Source: Hirudo medicinalis (lineage: Eukaryota; Annelida; Clitellata; Hirudinida; Hirudinidae). From it: a stretch of 23,366 nucleotides of DNA. Below are positions 1 through 8,734 of this stretch, one piece after another (within the stretch, counting starts at the first letter, position 1; the number at the start of each line of letters is the position of its first letter). Under the pieces are notes generated by a model, which worked only from the letters and a program-made list of their open reading frames with translations, did not search any database and had not been told where the DNA came from. Position numbers and translations under genes: made by a program. The stretch is from contig MPNW01000429.1 of the NCBI GenBank assembly GCA_011800805.1, forward strand, positions 147,496 to 170,861, given 5' to 3'.

Positions 1-862
1 CAAATATGGGTCTTCCTTGTCGTAGTTGCCACTGCAACAAATTGTTAATTATACCGGAATGTGTAACCAAAGTAATAATTAAGCAAGTAATAATTGAAAT
101 ACTTTAATTTTTGTTAATTAAATGTCGAGTTATAATCTTACGCAGGTCCATAATTGCAGATAGCAAGATTTCCTTTAGGCCACTTGGCTCCTTGAAGATT
201 CTCACAGTAAGCAGAAGCACAACCGAGAAATTCGCTGTCTGCCCAAACAAGCTGAAATTAGTTAACTAATAAGTTAGTTGTTAGTAACTAAACAAGTAAT
301 TCAACTGTTTAAGATTTCGATACATCATCGATCATTCCAATGATTCAGTAGTTAACTGAAAGATAATTGGTTAAAAATAATACTAAGTACCTGCGTGTAG
401 TGGCCACACATTTTTCCAGTCAGACAGGTTTGATCGGCAAAGGTGTAATAGGATTTCTCATTGTACCAACTTAGGGAGACCTTTGTCCAGTTAACTACGG
501 GATTAGTGGAGTTGCTGACATACACGTTCTGACCGACTTCATCGTATTCCGATGTGGGTGAGGAAGGCTGACCATGCTTTTTGATGCAACCCTTGGCCCA
601 CTTGTCTGCCATCTCAGCTAGTACGGGGTCCCATTTCTGGTTGTAGAGAGTTTGGGGTTACTTCTAGGTGCATGAGATATATGAGACGAAGTTTTACCAT
701 TTTTTTCATGTTGGACGACTTCTCCAACTTTCTCAAATTGTTGTGGGTATCCAGGACATCCTTGATTTCGGGAAAATCCCTCTTCATTCTGGTCCTGCAT
801 TCCACCTTTGATAGCCAGAAAATGACTAGCAACACTGCCATACCGAGGAGAAAGTTTTTCAT
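1..862 (-). CDS. CAP/SCP-domain secreted protein, gene A (3' end beyond window)
   Basis: Exons read on the minus strand: 698-862 (ATG at 862, 55 codons), 391-636 (82 codons), 142-251 and 1-31 (incomplete). All have GT-AG borders; intron 1 is only 61 bp and intron phases are 0, 0, 2. Exon 1 encodes a hydrophobic signal peptide (to about ECR, residue 23) and the HNNLR helix. Exon 2 carries the His after the first Cys (KKHGQP), VGQN where many CAP proteins have GEN, WYNEK, and the signature CGHYTQ. Exon 3 continues as LVWAD, GCASAYC and CNYGPA. Exon 4 starts GNYDKEDPYL and is cut by the window edge. Of the CAP cavity tetrad, His, Glu and His are kept and the first Glu is Gln. Two N-glycosylation sequons (NST, NWT) are visible in exon 2. 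The family is secreted, and roles range from venom and allergen proteins to sterol binding; the role here is unknown. It is near-identical to gene B. Confidence 0.9.
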
Positions 863-1435
863 TTTCCTGCTTAACTTCTAACTCTGACTCTGAATAATGC
901 GGTCTCGTTTAGACTTTAAACTCAAACCTTCAAACCTTCCTTGCAGTGCTATTTATTCATGATTTAAAAGTAACTCTGTGAGGCAGGTGTTCGATAACAT
1001 AAATCCTTCTGAGGACTTCACATGTGGTAGACCCATCACAGCCACAAAGCATAAGTCTCGACGTGGGTTATTCAACTGCCTGCGGCTCTTAAAAGTCCCT
1101 ATCAATAAATGAATTTAAAGCATAAAGGATTTTCTTTTACTCATCGATTTTGTAGATTTTTTTGTTCTTTGGATGATAGACTGCAACCAATTTACAATGA
1201 ATAATATATGAGCTTTTAACGTGACACAACATTTACTTATAAGTTAAAAAGACCGAGGTCTGTGCATTTACTTTTAATTCCTAAAATCCATATTTACTTA
1301 GGCTCATTAATTTTATTTGTCAATAAAATGAAGGGTCACGAATGATCACCAACACAAATTTGTAGAGCTAACGAAAACAATAAACAAGAAAATAAAGTGA
1401 TGTAGAGAAAGACGAACAACAATGTAATCATTTAA
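863..1435. other. 5' flank of gene A, no gene
   Basis: The first 180 bp or so (to about 1045) is almost identical to the flank of gene B and probably holds the promoter. From there to 1435 the two flanks still align but are clearly more diverged. No open frame or RNA gene was recognised. Confidence 0.6.
949..956 (-). promoter_or_regulatory. TATA-like box upstream of gene A
   Basis: On the minus strand this reads ATAAATAG, 87 nt upstream of the gene A ATG. The same octamer sits 89 nt upstream of gene B inside a conserved promoter tract. It would place transcription start roughly 50-60 nt before the ATG. This is inference from motif and spacing only. Confidence 0.35.
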
Positions 1436-1711
1436 TCAAAAGATGCTTGTTAAGGTAGGTTGAAGAGATACAAGATTGGAGTACGATAAGGTTGTGGAGC
1501 TGATGATTTCGGGGCAGAGAATTCCAGGGTTTGATGATACGATTGCTGAATTAATGTGGCCTATCTCCTGTGGAGCATTTTTATTGACGTGGAAGGGAAC
1601 AAAACCGGAAACTATTTTGTAGCAGAAGCATAAATCATAGATGAGACGAATTGTAGATGTTCTAGAGAAACAGTTTCTCAGCATAAAAACTCTAAAAATT
1701 TTCAATTCCAC
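1436..1711 (-). other. Conserved 90-codon open frame, unknown; possibly a LINE reverse-transcriptase tail remnant
   Basis: An open minus-strand frame of about 91 codons lies in the A/B duplicated flank. Its core contains LCFCYKIVSGFVP, which loosely resembles the RLxxLYKIxNGLVP segment near the end of many non-LTR reverse transcriptases, then KNAPQEIGHIN and NPGILCPEIISSTTLS. The matching segment near gene B (10073-10320) is about 96% identical over its central 190 bp but has in-frame stops, so at least that copy is not translated as such. No start context, splice sites or catalytic motif were found. The LINE assignment is a weak inference. Confidence 0.3.
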
Positions 1712-1989
1712 ATATTAAAAAATAAATAAATTATGGAAATAATAGAAGAGAATAGCTGATGATTTGATCATAATTTCATCATCTAAAAATTATTTAATGA
1801 CCGTTAAACAAACAAGAAATCAATAAAATTCATTTAAAGCAATGAAAATTAATATTTATGTTTAGACGATTTAAAATTATCTCGAAATGAAATTCTTTGT
1901 TTGAGATTCAAGCTTTATTTCAAAGTAAATTCGAACAACAACAAAACGCCCACAATGTCAGCACGTATCAACACCTCGGAACTGGGCCG
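1712..1989. other. AT-rich spacer
   Basis: AT-rich DNA between the conserved island and the hAT relic. No coding frame longer than a shadow and no recognised element. Confidence 0.5.
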
Positions 1990-3626
1990 ACGACTTTCTT
2001 GCATATCATTTCGAAACTCAAGCCAATTGCGGCAAGGGACACACAAACTATCTGTCATCTACAATAATGGAAGAGATTATCAGTGTAATGGATGAATAAG
2101 TCCTCTGAGAAATAATTTCTCGAGTTAAGAAATCAAAATGCTACTGCATCTCTTTGGATTCTATACCCGATGCAGCCCACATTGACCAAATGGTCTTTGT
2201 ATTGAGGTACATGGAGAAAGATGGTCCAGTGGAACGCTTTGTAATAATCATGGCAAACAAAGGCCATGGCGCTCAAAAGATGTTCAACGCCTTGAAGGAA
2301 TTTTTGAAGATACATGATCTAGACCTGGGAAACTGCCGCGGACAAAGTTACGATAATGCATCTTCAATGAGTGGTAATTACAATTGTCTAGAAGCCAAAG
2401 TGAGAGAGAGAAGAACAGTCTTGCATCCTGGATTCCTTGTGCAACACATTCTCTAAACTTGGTTTGGAAAAATGCTGTAGAATGCTGCTCGAGTGATGTG
2501 CATTTTTTGACTTCCTTGAAAAGCTGTTCGTCTTCACAATTTCAACGACATCAACATCAACTTTTGACTGAAGCTTTGAAACATGCCGATTCATCACTGA
2601 CTCTCAAACGTGTCACAACAGCGGGTTGGTCCTGCAGAGCTGACGCAATGAAGGCACTTAAGCATGACTATCATCAGATTAAGGATGTACTGAAACAAAT
2701 TGATGATGACATTGAAGGAAAAGGGTATGTACGCTGCGAAGCAAAATTACTAGTAAGACAGATAAATCAGCTTGAAACAGGTATTTAAACCACCATCTGG
2801 AATGATATCCTGCAAAGAACAGGTGCTACTAATAACAATCTACAACACGCAAAACTCGATCTAAATACTACTGTGGCGTCACTGATCATTTTGAAAAACT
2901 ATGTCGTATCAAAGACCTTCGATACTTTTGAGAAGCAAGGCGAAGAGCTGTCTGGTTCTCCAGACTATGTGCAGACGGAAACTCGACACAAACGCCGCAA
3001 TGTGCTTCTTAACCCATTAGATTATGGCCATGCGGAAGAAGTACAACTCAGCCCTTCTGAAAAATACAGAACAAAAAGTTTCTTACCTGTTATTGATCAA
3101 TTTATCGCTTCTGTCGACCAACGTCTGCAAGCACATAAAGAGATATCAAGACAATTTAGCTTTTTTAGCCATCTGAAAGAACTGTCTTCAGACGAGCTTC
3201 AGGCCGCAGCAGAGCAACTCGTCAGGTCTTAACCAGATGACTTGGACATTAAATTTGTTAATGAACTGTCAGTTTGTAACATTTGCCAATATCTTCACAG
3301 ACGAGTAGCCAGAAGATATCAGCACTAAGCTTTTCATGTACAGACTTATCATAGACAAGGGTGTGCAGGACAATATCCCAAACATTGAGACAGCTCTACG
3401 GATATTTCTCCTTATTTTGATGGTATCAAACTGCAGTGGCGAATCGATATTAATTGAGAACCGATTACGAACATCCATGGAGCAGAAACGACTTGTAAAT
3501 CTGGCTATCAGGAGCATAGAGTCAGATATACTGCGTGAATTGGACTTCAGTGACATCATCAGCGACTTTGCCACACGAAAACCGAGAAAAGTGTCTGGAC
3601 TGCAATGGACTCCATACATTCTCTGA
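1990..3626 (+). pseudogene. Decayed hAT-family transposase (ZMYM1-like, DUF4371 + C-terminal dimerisation region)
   Basis: Family-like segments occur in order, in shifting frames. About 2010-2095 gives GKGHTNYLSSTIMEEII, followed by two in-frame stops. About 2115-2400 contains SLDSIPDAAHIDQ, VERFV and NCRGQSYDNASSMSG. A frameshift leads to 2384-2788 with IPCATHSLNLV and TTAGWSCRADAMKAL. Then come 2873-3232 and finally 3336-3626 with NIETALRIF, SNCSGES and ENRLRTSMEQKRLVNLAI. These match the RNase H-like core and dimerisation tail of hAT transposases of the ZMYM1 / TTF-type group. At least three frame changes and several stops make it inactive. The usual GERSFSKLK stretch is shortened by about five residues. 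No N-terminal zinc finger, terminal inverted repeat or target duplication was identified. Confidence 0.85.
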
Positions 3627-3962
3627 TTTTAACCATATTTACTTGTTATTTATACTATACTTTTTCATGAAACATTAAATAATTTTAACTGAATTTCTCT
3701 GTGTAAATAAATTTGATAAGGACAACTTGTGTTCGGCCGAATCACGCGTTATGACGATATCAGATAATAGACCCAGAAAATTATATATTTATTTATTTGA
3801 TTAAAGTCCTTTGCATAACCGAGATGATTTGGACTTGTTAGTTAGTGTTAGTTATTTAAGAGAAATGATGTGTATTAGTAGAATAATAGGACTATTATGA
3901 AAAATAAAAATAAATAAAATCGTTAATTATTTCTAAAGTAAATGACTCCGATTTTCACAGAT
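3627..3962. other. Spacer after hAT relic
   Basis: AT-rich, with several AATAAA-like words. It may include the 3' end of the hAT element, but no inverted-repeat terminus could be paired. Confidence 0.4.
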
Positions 3963-4361
3963 CAAGCTGTAAATGAAATCCACACTCGCCGGATTGCTAA
4001 GCATGGAACACAGCTCAGATAGATTTGTTTTGAGTCTTATTTCTTCCCTCAGGACATTATACGAGGAAATGCCGGACATTTTCATCCTCCTGAGGGCATA
4101 CCTGGCATTTTCCGTCTGGATGATGCTTCAAGAGAAACAGGTGTTGATTCAGAGCATATTTTCCAATACGGAGTTTTGAGATTAAAATCTCCTTCCTCTT
4201 TGATGCACGTTGGAACTTGCTCTTTGTCGACACGAGAAAATAGAAAGCCTCGTACTGTAAATGGGGAGCTCACGTTAACCTGGCGAGGAGGTTCGGTTAC
4301 TCATCACTTTGCGGCTGCGAAAGCCTTCCAAAATATACCCCGAAACATTTATTGTTACTGA
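3963..4361 (+). pseudogene. Unidentified coding-like segment interrupted by one stop
   Basis: One frame reads from about 3963 (after a CAG at 3958-3960) to a stop at 4361, broken only by TAG near 4020. The encoded residues include HTRRIAKHGTQLR before the stop, then DIIRGNAGHFHPPEG, GIFRLDDASRETGV and GELTLTWRGGSVTHHF. Composition is balanced and unlike the AT-rich surroundings. A pyrimidine-rich tract ending in CAG lies just before DIIRG, at about 4051-4053, so this part could instead be an exon starting there. I do not recognise the family. It could be a gene fragment, an exon, or the coding relic of a mobile element. Confidence 0.4.
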
Positions 4362-4799
4362 GAATCAACCGAAAGTTTGTTATTAAAACAAATTTACCCG
4401 TCACTCTGCACAGGTTGAGAGGATATAAAAGCAAAGTTTTCATAGAACATTTATTCCACAGCGCCATCTAGCAATGCATATAAACGTGGAACTGCTGTAA
4501 TGAATGATGCTATGCAGGAGTGTTGCGTTTTACTACAGTCATTTGTTTTAAAATAAACGAATGCCAATATTTTGTACATATTTAACTAAAAACGATATTT
4601 TCCAAAAATTAATCATAAATGAATGTTTATTAACTAGTGTCATATGTAAGAAAACAGACATGAATAATAATAATAATACAAAATCGTTCGTTTTTGTTGT
4701 TAATAAAACCTAGCAGTATCAATAATTACTATTTACAGTTAATAACATTTCTTCTTTTATTCATGTTTTCCTCTTTTGTTTTCACATTTCTTCAGTTTA
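4362..4799. other. Spacer with short (AAT)n tract
   Basis: Apart from the CTCF-like word and an ATAATAATAATA tract near 4664-4678, nothing is recognised. The right end probably belongs to the piggyBac element's 3' flank. Confidence 0.4.
4460..4474 (-). promoter_or_regulatory. CTCF-like motif
   Basis: Read on the minus strand this is TTGCTAGATGGCGCT, containing the AGATGGCGC core of the bilaterian CTCF insulator motif. A second match lies at 11784-11798. Motif only; occupancy is unknown. Confidence 0.35.
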
Positions 4800-5926
4800 T
4801 CACACTGCTGCCGCAGAGCAGTCGTCACAAACTGTCTTCTTTTCTGAATGTTCCCTGCAAATAAAGTTGTTACAACTGTCACACTTCGAACGGCTTTTAT
4901 GGTCTTGACCAAGAGCACAGACAGCACATCTTCCAATAGTTTTGTTTTCCTGAGGTTTTATATGTCATGCAACTCGATGCTCAACAGGAACAAACATGCA
5001 TATGGCTGAAAGAATAGGTTCTTGAATTCCGACTGGGTTTCTTGCCCTTCCATCAATCAACAGCTTCATCATATATTCATCCGGCTGCATGAGAAAGCNA
5101 CTCGATGCTCAACAGGAACAAACATGCATATGGCTGAAAGAATAGGTTCTTGAATTCCGACTGGGTTTCTTGCCCTTCCATCAATCAACAGCTTCATCAT
5201 ATATTCATCCGGCTGCATGAGAAAGCGTCGGTGTCTATGAGCTTTTCTGGCTTGAAATCATGCTCTTCTCCTTCAATTGCTGACAGAAGAATAACGTTTC
5301 TGTTTTTCTTCGGAATATATGAGACCATTGTCAGTCCTTCATGCTGCAGAAACTTTGAAGAATGTACTGAGCGACCTTTGATTTCACGCAAAGCCGATGG
5401 TACATCTTTCTTTGTTTGTCTCATTGTACCAAGAAGTGTACAGTTATTCTTTAGCTATTGCTACTCTAGGGAAAAAATTATCAGTGGTAATGCTACATTC
5501 ACCCTGGAGCATACTAATAAGATCTCTCAAAACTCTAGCACCTTGATGTTGTTCTCTCCGGCCATCGGGGCCTAGTCCGGTGTAAACTTGAAGGTTTACT
5601 GCATATGAATTACTATTGTCTGCCAGACACCAAACTTTTGAGCCATACATACCTGGTTTTGTAGGCATATAAAACCTGAGAGGACAGTTACCACGAAACG
5701 CAATGAAATGTTCATCTATTGTCAATTCAGCATTTGGATTCATACTCTCCTTGCAGTTTTTAACAAAGAGATCAATTATTTCTCTTATTGGGGCCAACTT
5801 ATCGCCTTGTCTTCTCTGAAGTCTGGTTGCCAAATCATCACATCGTAAATATCTTTTGATACTGACAAATCTGTCTCTGCTCATTGTTGCTGCAAACATA
5901 GGCCTACAGAACCCCTTCTGAGCAGA
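4800..5926 (-). pseudogene. Decayed piggyBac-family transposase with C-terminal zinc finger
   Basis: On the minus strand the frame opens at about 5926 and reads RPMFAATMSRDRF, then RYLRCDD, ELTIDEHFIAFRG (first catalytic Asp), GMYGSKVWCLAD and SITTDNFF (second Asp). A frameshift and stop near 5444 follow, then NCTLLGTMRQTKK and SYIPKKNRNVILLS (5197-5424). After another frame change it gives MKLLIDGRARNPVG and MFVPVEHRVA, one TGA stop, and a Cys/His-rich end (RCAVCALGQDHKSR, KCDSCNNFICREH, CDDC) closing at 4800. The order matches piggyBac DDE transposases. The NKxxGGVD block with the later Asp residues was not found. The N-terminal part upstream of 5926 is missing. A gap at 5099 with duplicated flanks makes the 3' half partly uncertain. 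It is inactive as read. Confidence 0.85.
4972..5226. repeat. 127-bp exact duplication around an assembly gap (single N at 5099)
   Basis: Bases 4972-5098 and 5100-5226 are identical by eye, start to end, with one N between them. A perfect repeat ending exactly at an N is the signature of two contig ends that overlap but were not merged. The duplication is therefore probably not in the genome. Confidence 0.85.
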
Positions 5927-6001
5927 TCACATAGCATGCACAGATTCTTTTCGAGAACGCAAAACACCCATAAACAACAGAAGCATATGTAATGTTGTAA
6001 T

Positions 6002-6651
6002 TGTTGAAATAGTTTTGTTAGTTGTTCTAAAACTATGTTATGTGGTTCTGGGCACTCGGAAGTTGGTGAGATCTTGCAGCGAGCAGCTTGTCATGGTGAA
6101 GTTGTCGATAGAAACTTTGTTGTAGAAAGACTGTAGTCAAGTTCCTTAATTGCTTAAAGTTGACAGTTATATTCGGGTGTTTATTAAACTATTAACTGTT
6201 GTATCCGTTTACTTCCACAATTTTCAATAGAAATTGCTACAAAAAAAAGTAACGTTTGTGAATGTGACTGGCCTTAATTTTATTGCCTAGCAGGGGTACA
6301 TTTGTACCTCATGTCTTTGGATTTTTCGTGCAAAAGAGGCTTTTACCTTATCAAAAAAATATTTACTTCTGTTATCACACACCAGATATATCATACATCA
6401 GATAATTCTCAAAAAAATTCTTGACAAAATTTCAAAGAAGATTCTAGGATTTCAAAAAGGAAACTTTGGGGTACACTTGTAACCCCCCTTAGGCGTCCAA
6501 TGGTTATGCAATTAAGGAACTACAGTCTTTCTATAACATAGTTTCTATCGGCAACTTCAAGACAAGCTATTCGCTGCAACTTATTAAAAACTTCCGAGTG
6601 CCCAAAACCACATAATATAGTTTTAGAACAAGTAACAAAACTATTTCAACA
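6002..6651. mobile_element. Fold-back / MITE-like element with 150-bp inverted arms
   Basis: The left arm (about 6002-6153) and right arm (about 6506-6651) are reverse complements with roughly 85-90% match by eye. Shared blocks include TTGTTGAAATAGTTTTGTTA, GGGCACTCGGAAGTT and AGAAAGACTGTAGT. Between the arms is a non-coding core of about 350 bp. In it, GGGGTACATTTGTACC (6294-6309) and GGGGTACACTTGTAACCCC (6469-6487) resemble sub-terminal palindromes of piggyBac-type elements, and each arm contains TTAA at its inner edge (6146-6149, 6512-6515). No outer target-site duplication was certain. It lies just upstream of the piggyBac relic's 5' side. Confidence 0.7.
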
Positions 6652-6682
6652 AATAAGTTTAGTAAACCGTAATCGATTAAAA

Positions 6683-6800
6683 TGCAGCACTGACAATAAT
6701 CGTGTCACATTTTTTATGAAGGGCTTGCTGGTATTGCGTGAAATTCGTAGCGAATTGTTATCACGGATAACTCTGAGAATAAGACGAAAATAAAAGTTCC
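6683..6800 (+). pseudogene. Duplicated promoter and first exon of the EF-Ts-like gene, start codon lost
   Basis: This segment aligns with 7003-7126. Both contain ATGAAGGGCTTG and GCGTGAAATTCGTAGCGAAT, followed by the first coding block. The downstream copy reads MSDSENKSKIKV. Here the ATG is ACG (6763-6765) and the block continues DNSENKTKIKV. No splice donor is kept in the matching place. It is a decayed tandem partial duplicate. Confidence 0.7.
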
Positions 6801-6992
6801 AAAATATTGTGGAGTGGTGTCAATTTTAACTAAGCTAGGGTGTAATTATTGCTTTATGTTTGATAATTTTATTAGACCTTGATCGATAAAGTACGCCGTC
6901 TGTTTTTGACCGTGTTGATGTGGTCACAGTACATGAATGCATATGGGTCTGCCTTGTGGTAGCTCTATTGAATTATCAGAAGCTGTCAAATG

Positions 6993-7012
6993 CAGAGCTG
7001 TTTGCAGCTCTG
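6993..7012 (+). other. 8-bp perfect stem-loop upstream of EF-Ts-like gene
   Basis: CAGAGCTG, loop TTTG, CAGCTCTG, about 85 bp before the proposed ATG. It could be a 5' UTR or promoter hairpin. Chance cannot be excluded. Confidence 0.3.
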
Positions 7013-7096
7013 ACAATATTAGTGTCGCAGTGTTTATGAAGGGCTTGATCTTTATTGCTGGAATTGCGTGAAATTCGTAGCGAATAACTTGCTATT

Positions 7097-8535
7097 ATGA
7101 GTGACTCCGAGAATAAGAGTAAAATAAAAGTTCTGAGCAAAGATGTTCCTTTGACTCCAACAACACAGGTTGGTTATTTCAGTAGCAGTTATAAAACTAA
7201 TTCACTGTCCAGTTCCATTCTCTTCAGGGCATTCCAGTGTACTCTGTTCCTCTACAAACAACCGCTACCCTGAACATTTTTCTGCCGCCAATGAGGTTCG
7301 ATGAGGGTGTCACTGAAAACGCAGCATCAGCGGACAACGAGAGTGATGATAGTGATGCTGAACTGGACATTGAAAGTTTAGAAAGAAATTCAGGAGGACT
7401 ACACGCGTCAACCTTCAGCTGCATCTCGTGGGATTTGCCAAACGGTGAGGAGCCCAAAGAAGAAAATGTGTGCATTATTGTCATGAAGGACCCCGACATT
7501 GTTGCTATGATCAAAGTGGGTAAATACTGAACGAGACACCACTTCACATTATTAGCCATTATTAGCTAATGAACCTAATTGTTCATTAAAGTTTAAATTA
7601 TTTCAATTAAAAATGTAAGGCAACATGCGAATCTAAAAAAGGAACGTCGTCGAGGCTTGTGTGGGACCTCATGGTGGACGTTGCACTCAATTTTACTCGT
7701 CGATTGAAAAGAATGAAAGACATGCAGTTGGTGAGTTTTATGCTGGTTTTGGATATCATAACCATGGACAGAATTGTTTGGAGATTTTGATAATTTTAAT
7801 TAAACTTGGCAGCCAAAAATATGCGCCCAGCACATGGACACTTTACCGCTTACAGACGGTAAAACAACAAAGATACACATTGCTGAACTTTCCGAGAAGC
7901 TCAAAGAAAAGATTTCATTGACAGACGTTGCTTACAGATTTCAGGCTGAGGACGTTTTCCTCGGAACCTCCGTACAAGGAACAAGTGCGTATCGTTGAAA
8001 ATTATTTGTACTCTGTAATAATTGAGTTATCTTGTAACTTCCAAATTGTACTCTTTGATACTGTTACCATGATGATAATAATAAAGTTGTTATATAAATG
8101 CTACTCAGTTCTTAGAACTTCTGCACCATCTCAAACTAATTCAAATAACTAAATTTGATTTTAATAACTAATTTTTTTATAACTAACTTTATTTTTTATT
8201 TGATATTTTTCTAAATATCAGTGGAGACGAAGAAAAATTACTCGATTGGCACATTAGGTGTGGTGGTCGTACTTTCAAAAAAGAGCAAATACGCAACAGC
8301 AGAAGCATTCTCAGAGCAACTCTGCAAGCACATCGCCATGAACCAACCAAGGTCACTAGGTAAAATATCAGAAGCAGACATCAAGAAGATCAACAAAAGA
8401 GGAACTGTAAAAATCGTTCATCTCCAGAAAGATCAACTTCTGCTACAGAATTTTACCTTCGACCAAACCATTATTGTGGCTGAAGCTGCTAGGAGGAGCT
8501 TCGTTATAATCGATGATTTTTTACTTTTTAAATGA
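7097..8535 (+). CDS. Divergent elongation factor Ts-like protein (mitochondrial EF-Ts/TSFM family)
   Basis: Inferred exons are 7097-7168, 7228-7515, 7620-7730, 7813-7984 and 8222-8535 (phases 0, 0, 0, 1), giving 318 residues against about 325 for human TSFM. The assignment rests on colinear alignment from memory. NVCIIVMKD...MIKATCES matches the region before NCETDF; LMVDVAL matches LVQQVAL; KLKEKISL...FLGTSVQGTM matches the GENM...YVGSYVHGAM region; GTLGVVVVL...LCKHIAMNQPRSLG matches the second core domain; and LLLQNFTFDQTI...VIIDDFLLF matches the end. The VQGTM match spans the last splice, which supports it. The first 95 residues or so are acidic (SDDSDAELDIES) and show no UBA domain. CETDFV, the nucleotide-exchange motif, is replaced by CESKKG, so exchange activity on EF-Tu is doubtful. 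Exon 1 and its weak donor (GTTGGT), and the exon 3 acceptor, are the least certain parts. It could be a diverged paralogue rather than the working TSFM. Confidence 0.7.
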
Positions 8536-8627
8536 ATTATTTTCGCGATTTTATTTAGAAATTTATTCTTAAAAACCACACCCAACAAAATCTACTGAAG
8601 ATGTTTTGTTTTTTCGCAAGTCACAAT

Positions 8628-8628
8628 N
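8628..8628. other. Assembly gap (single N)
   Basis: One N joins the 3' flank of the EF-Ts-like gene to a contig that begins exactly where gene A position 36 would be, inside intron 3 of gene B. The last exon of gene B must lie in the missing DNA or be absent. Confidence 0.8.
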
Positions 8629-8734
8629 AACAAATTGTTAATTATACCGGAATGTGTAACCAAAGTAATAATTAAGCAAGTAATAATTGAAATACTTTAA
8701 TTTTTGTTAATTAAATGTCGGGTTATAATCTTAC

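Noticed and set aside
618..800. Second-frame minus ORFs across gene A and B exon 1 (also 9213-9476)
   Set aside because: Overlap exon 1 in another frame and read through intron 1; no signal peptide or CAP motifs.
672..881. Plus-strand open frame opposite gene A exon 1 (also 9267-9494 opposite gene B)
   Set aside because: Antisense shadow of a real exon; present in both copies only because the exons are duplicated.
7661..8152. Plus-strand ORFs at 7661-7921 and 7928-8152
   Set aside because: They run through introns of the EF-Ts-like gene in the wrong frame; the spliced frame aligns with the family.
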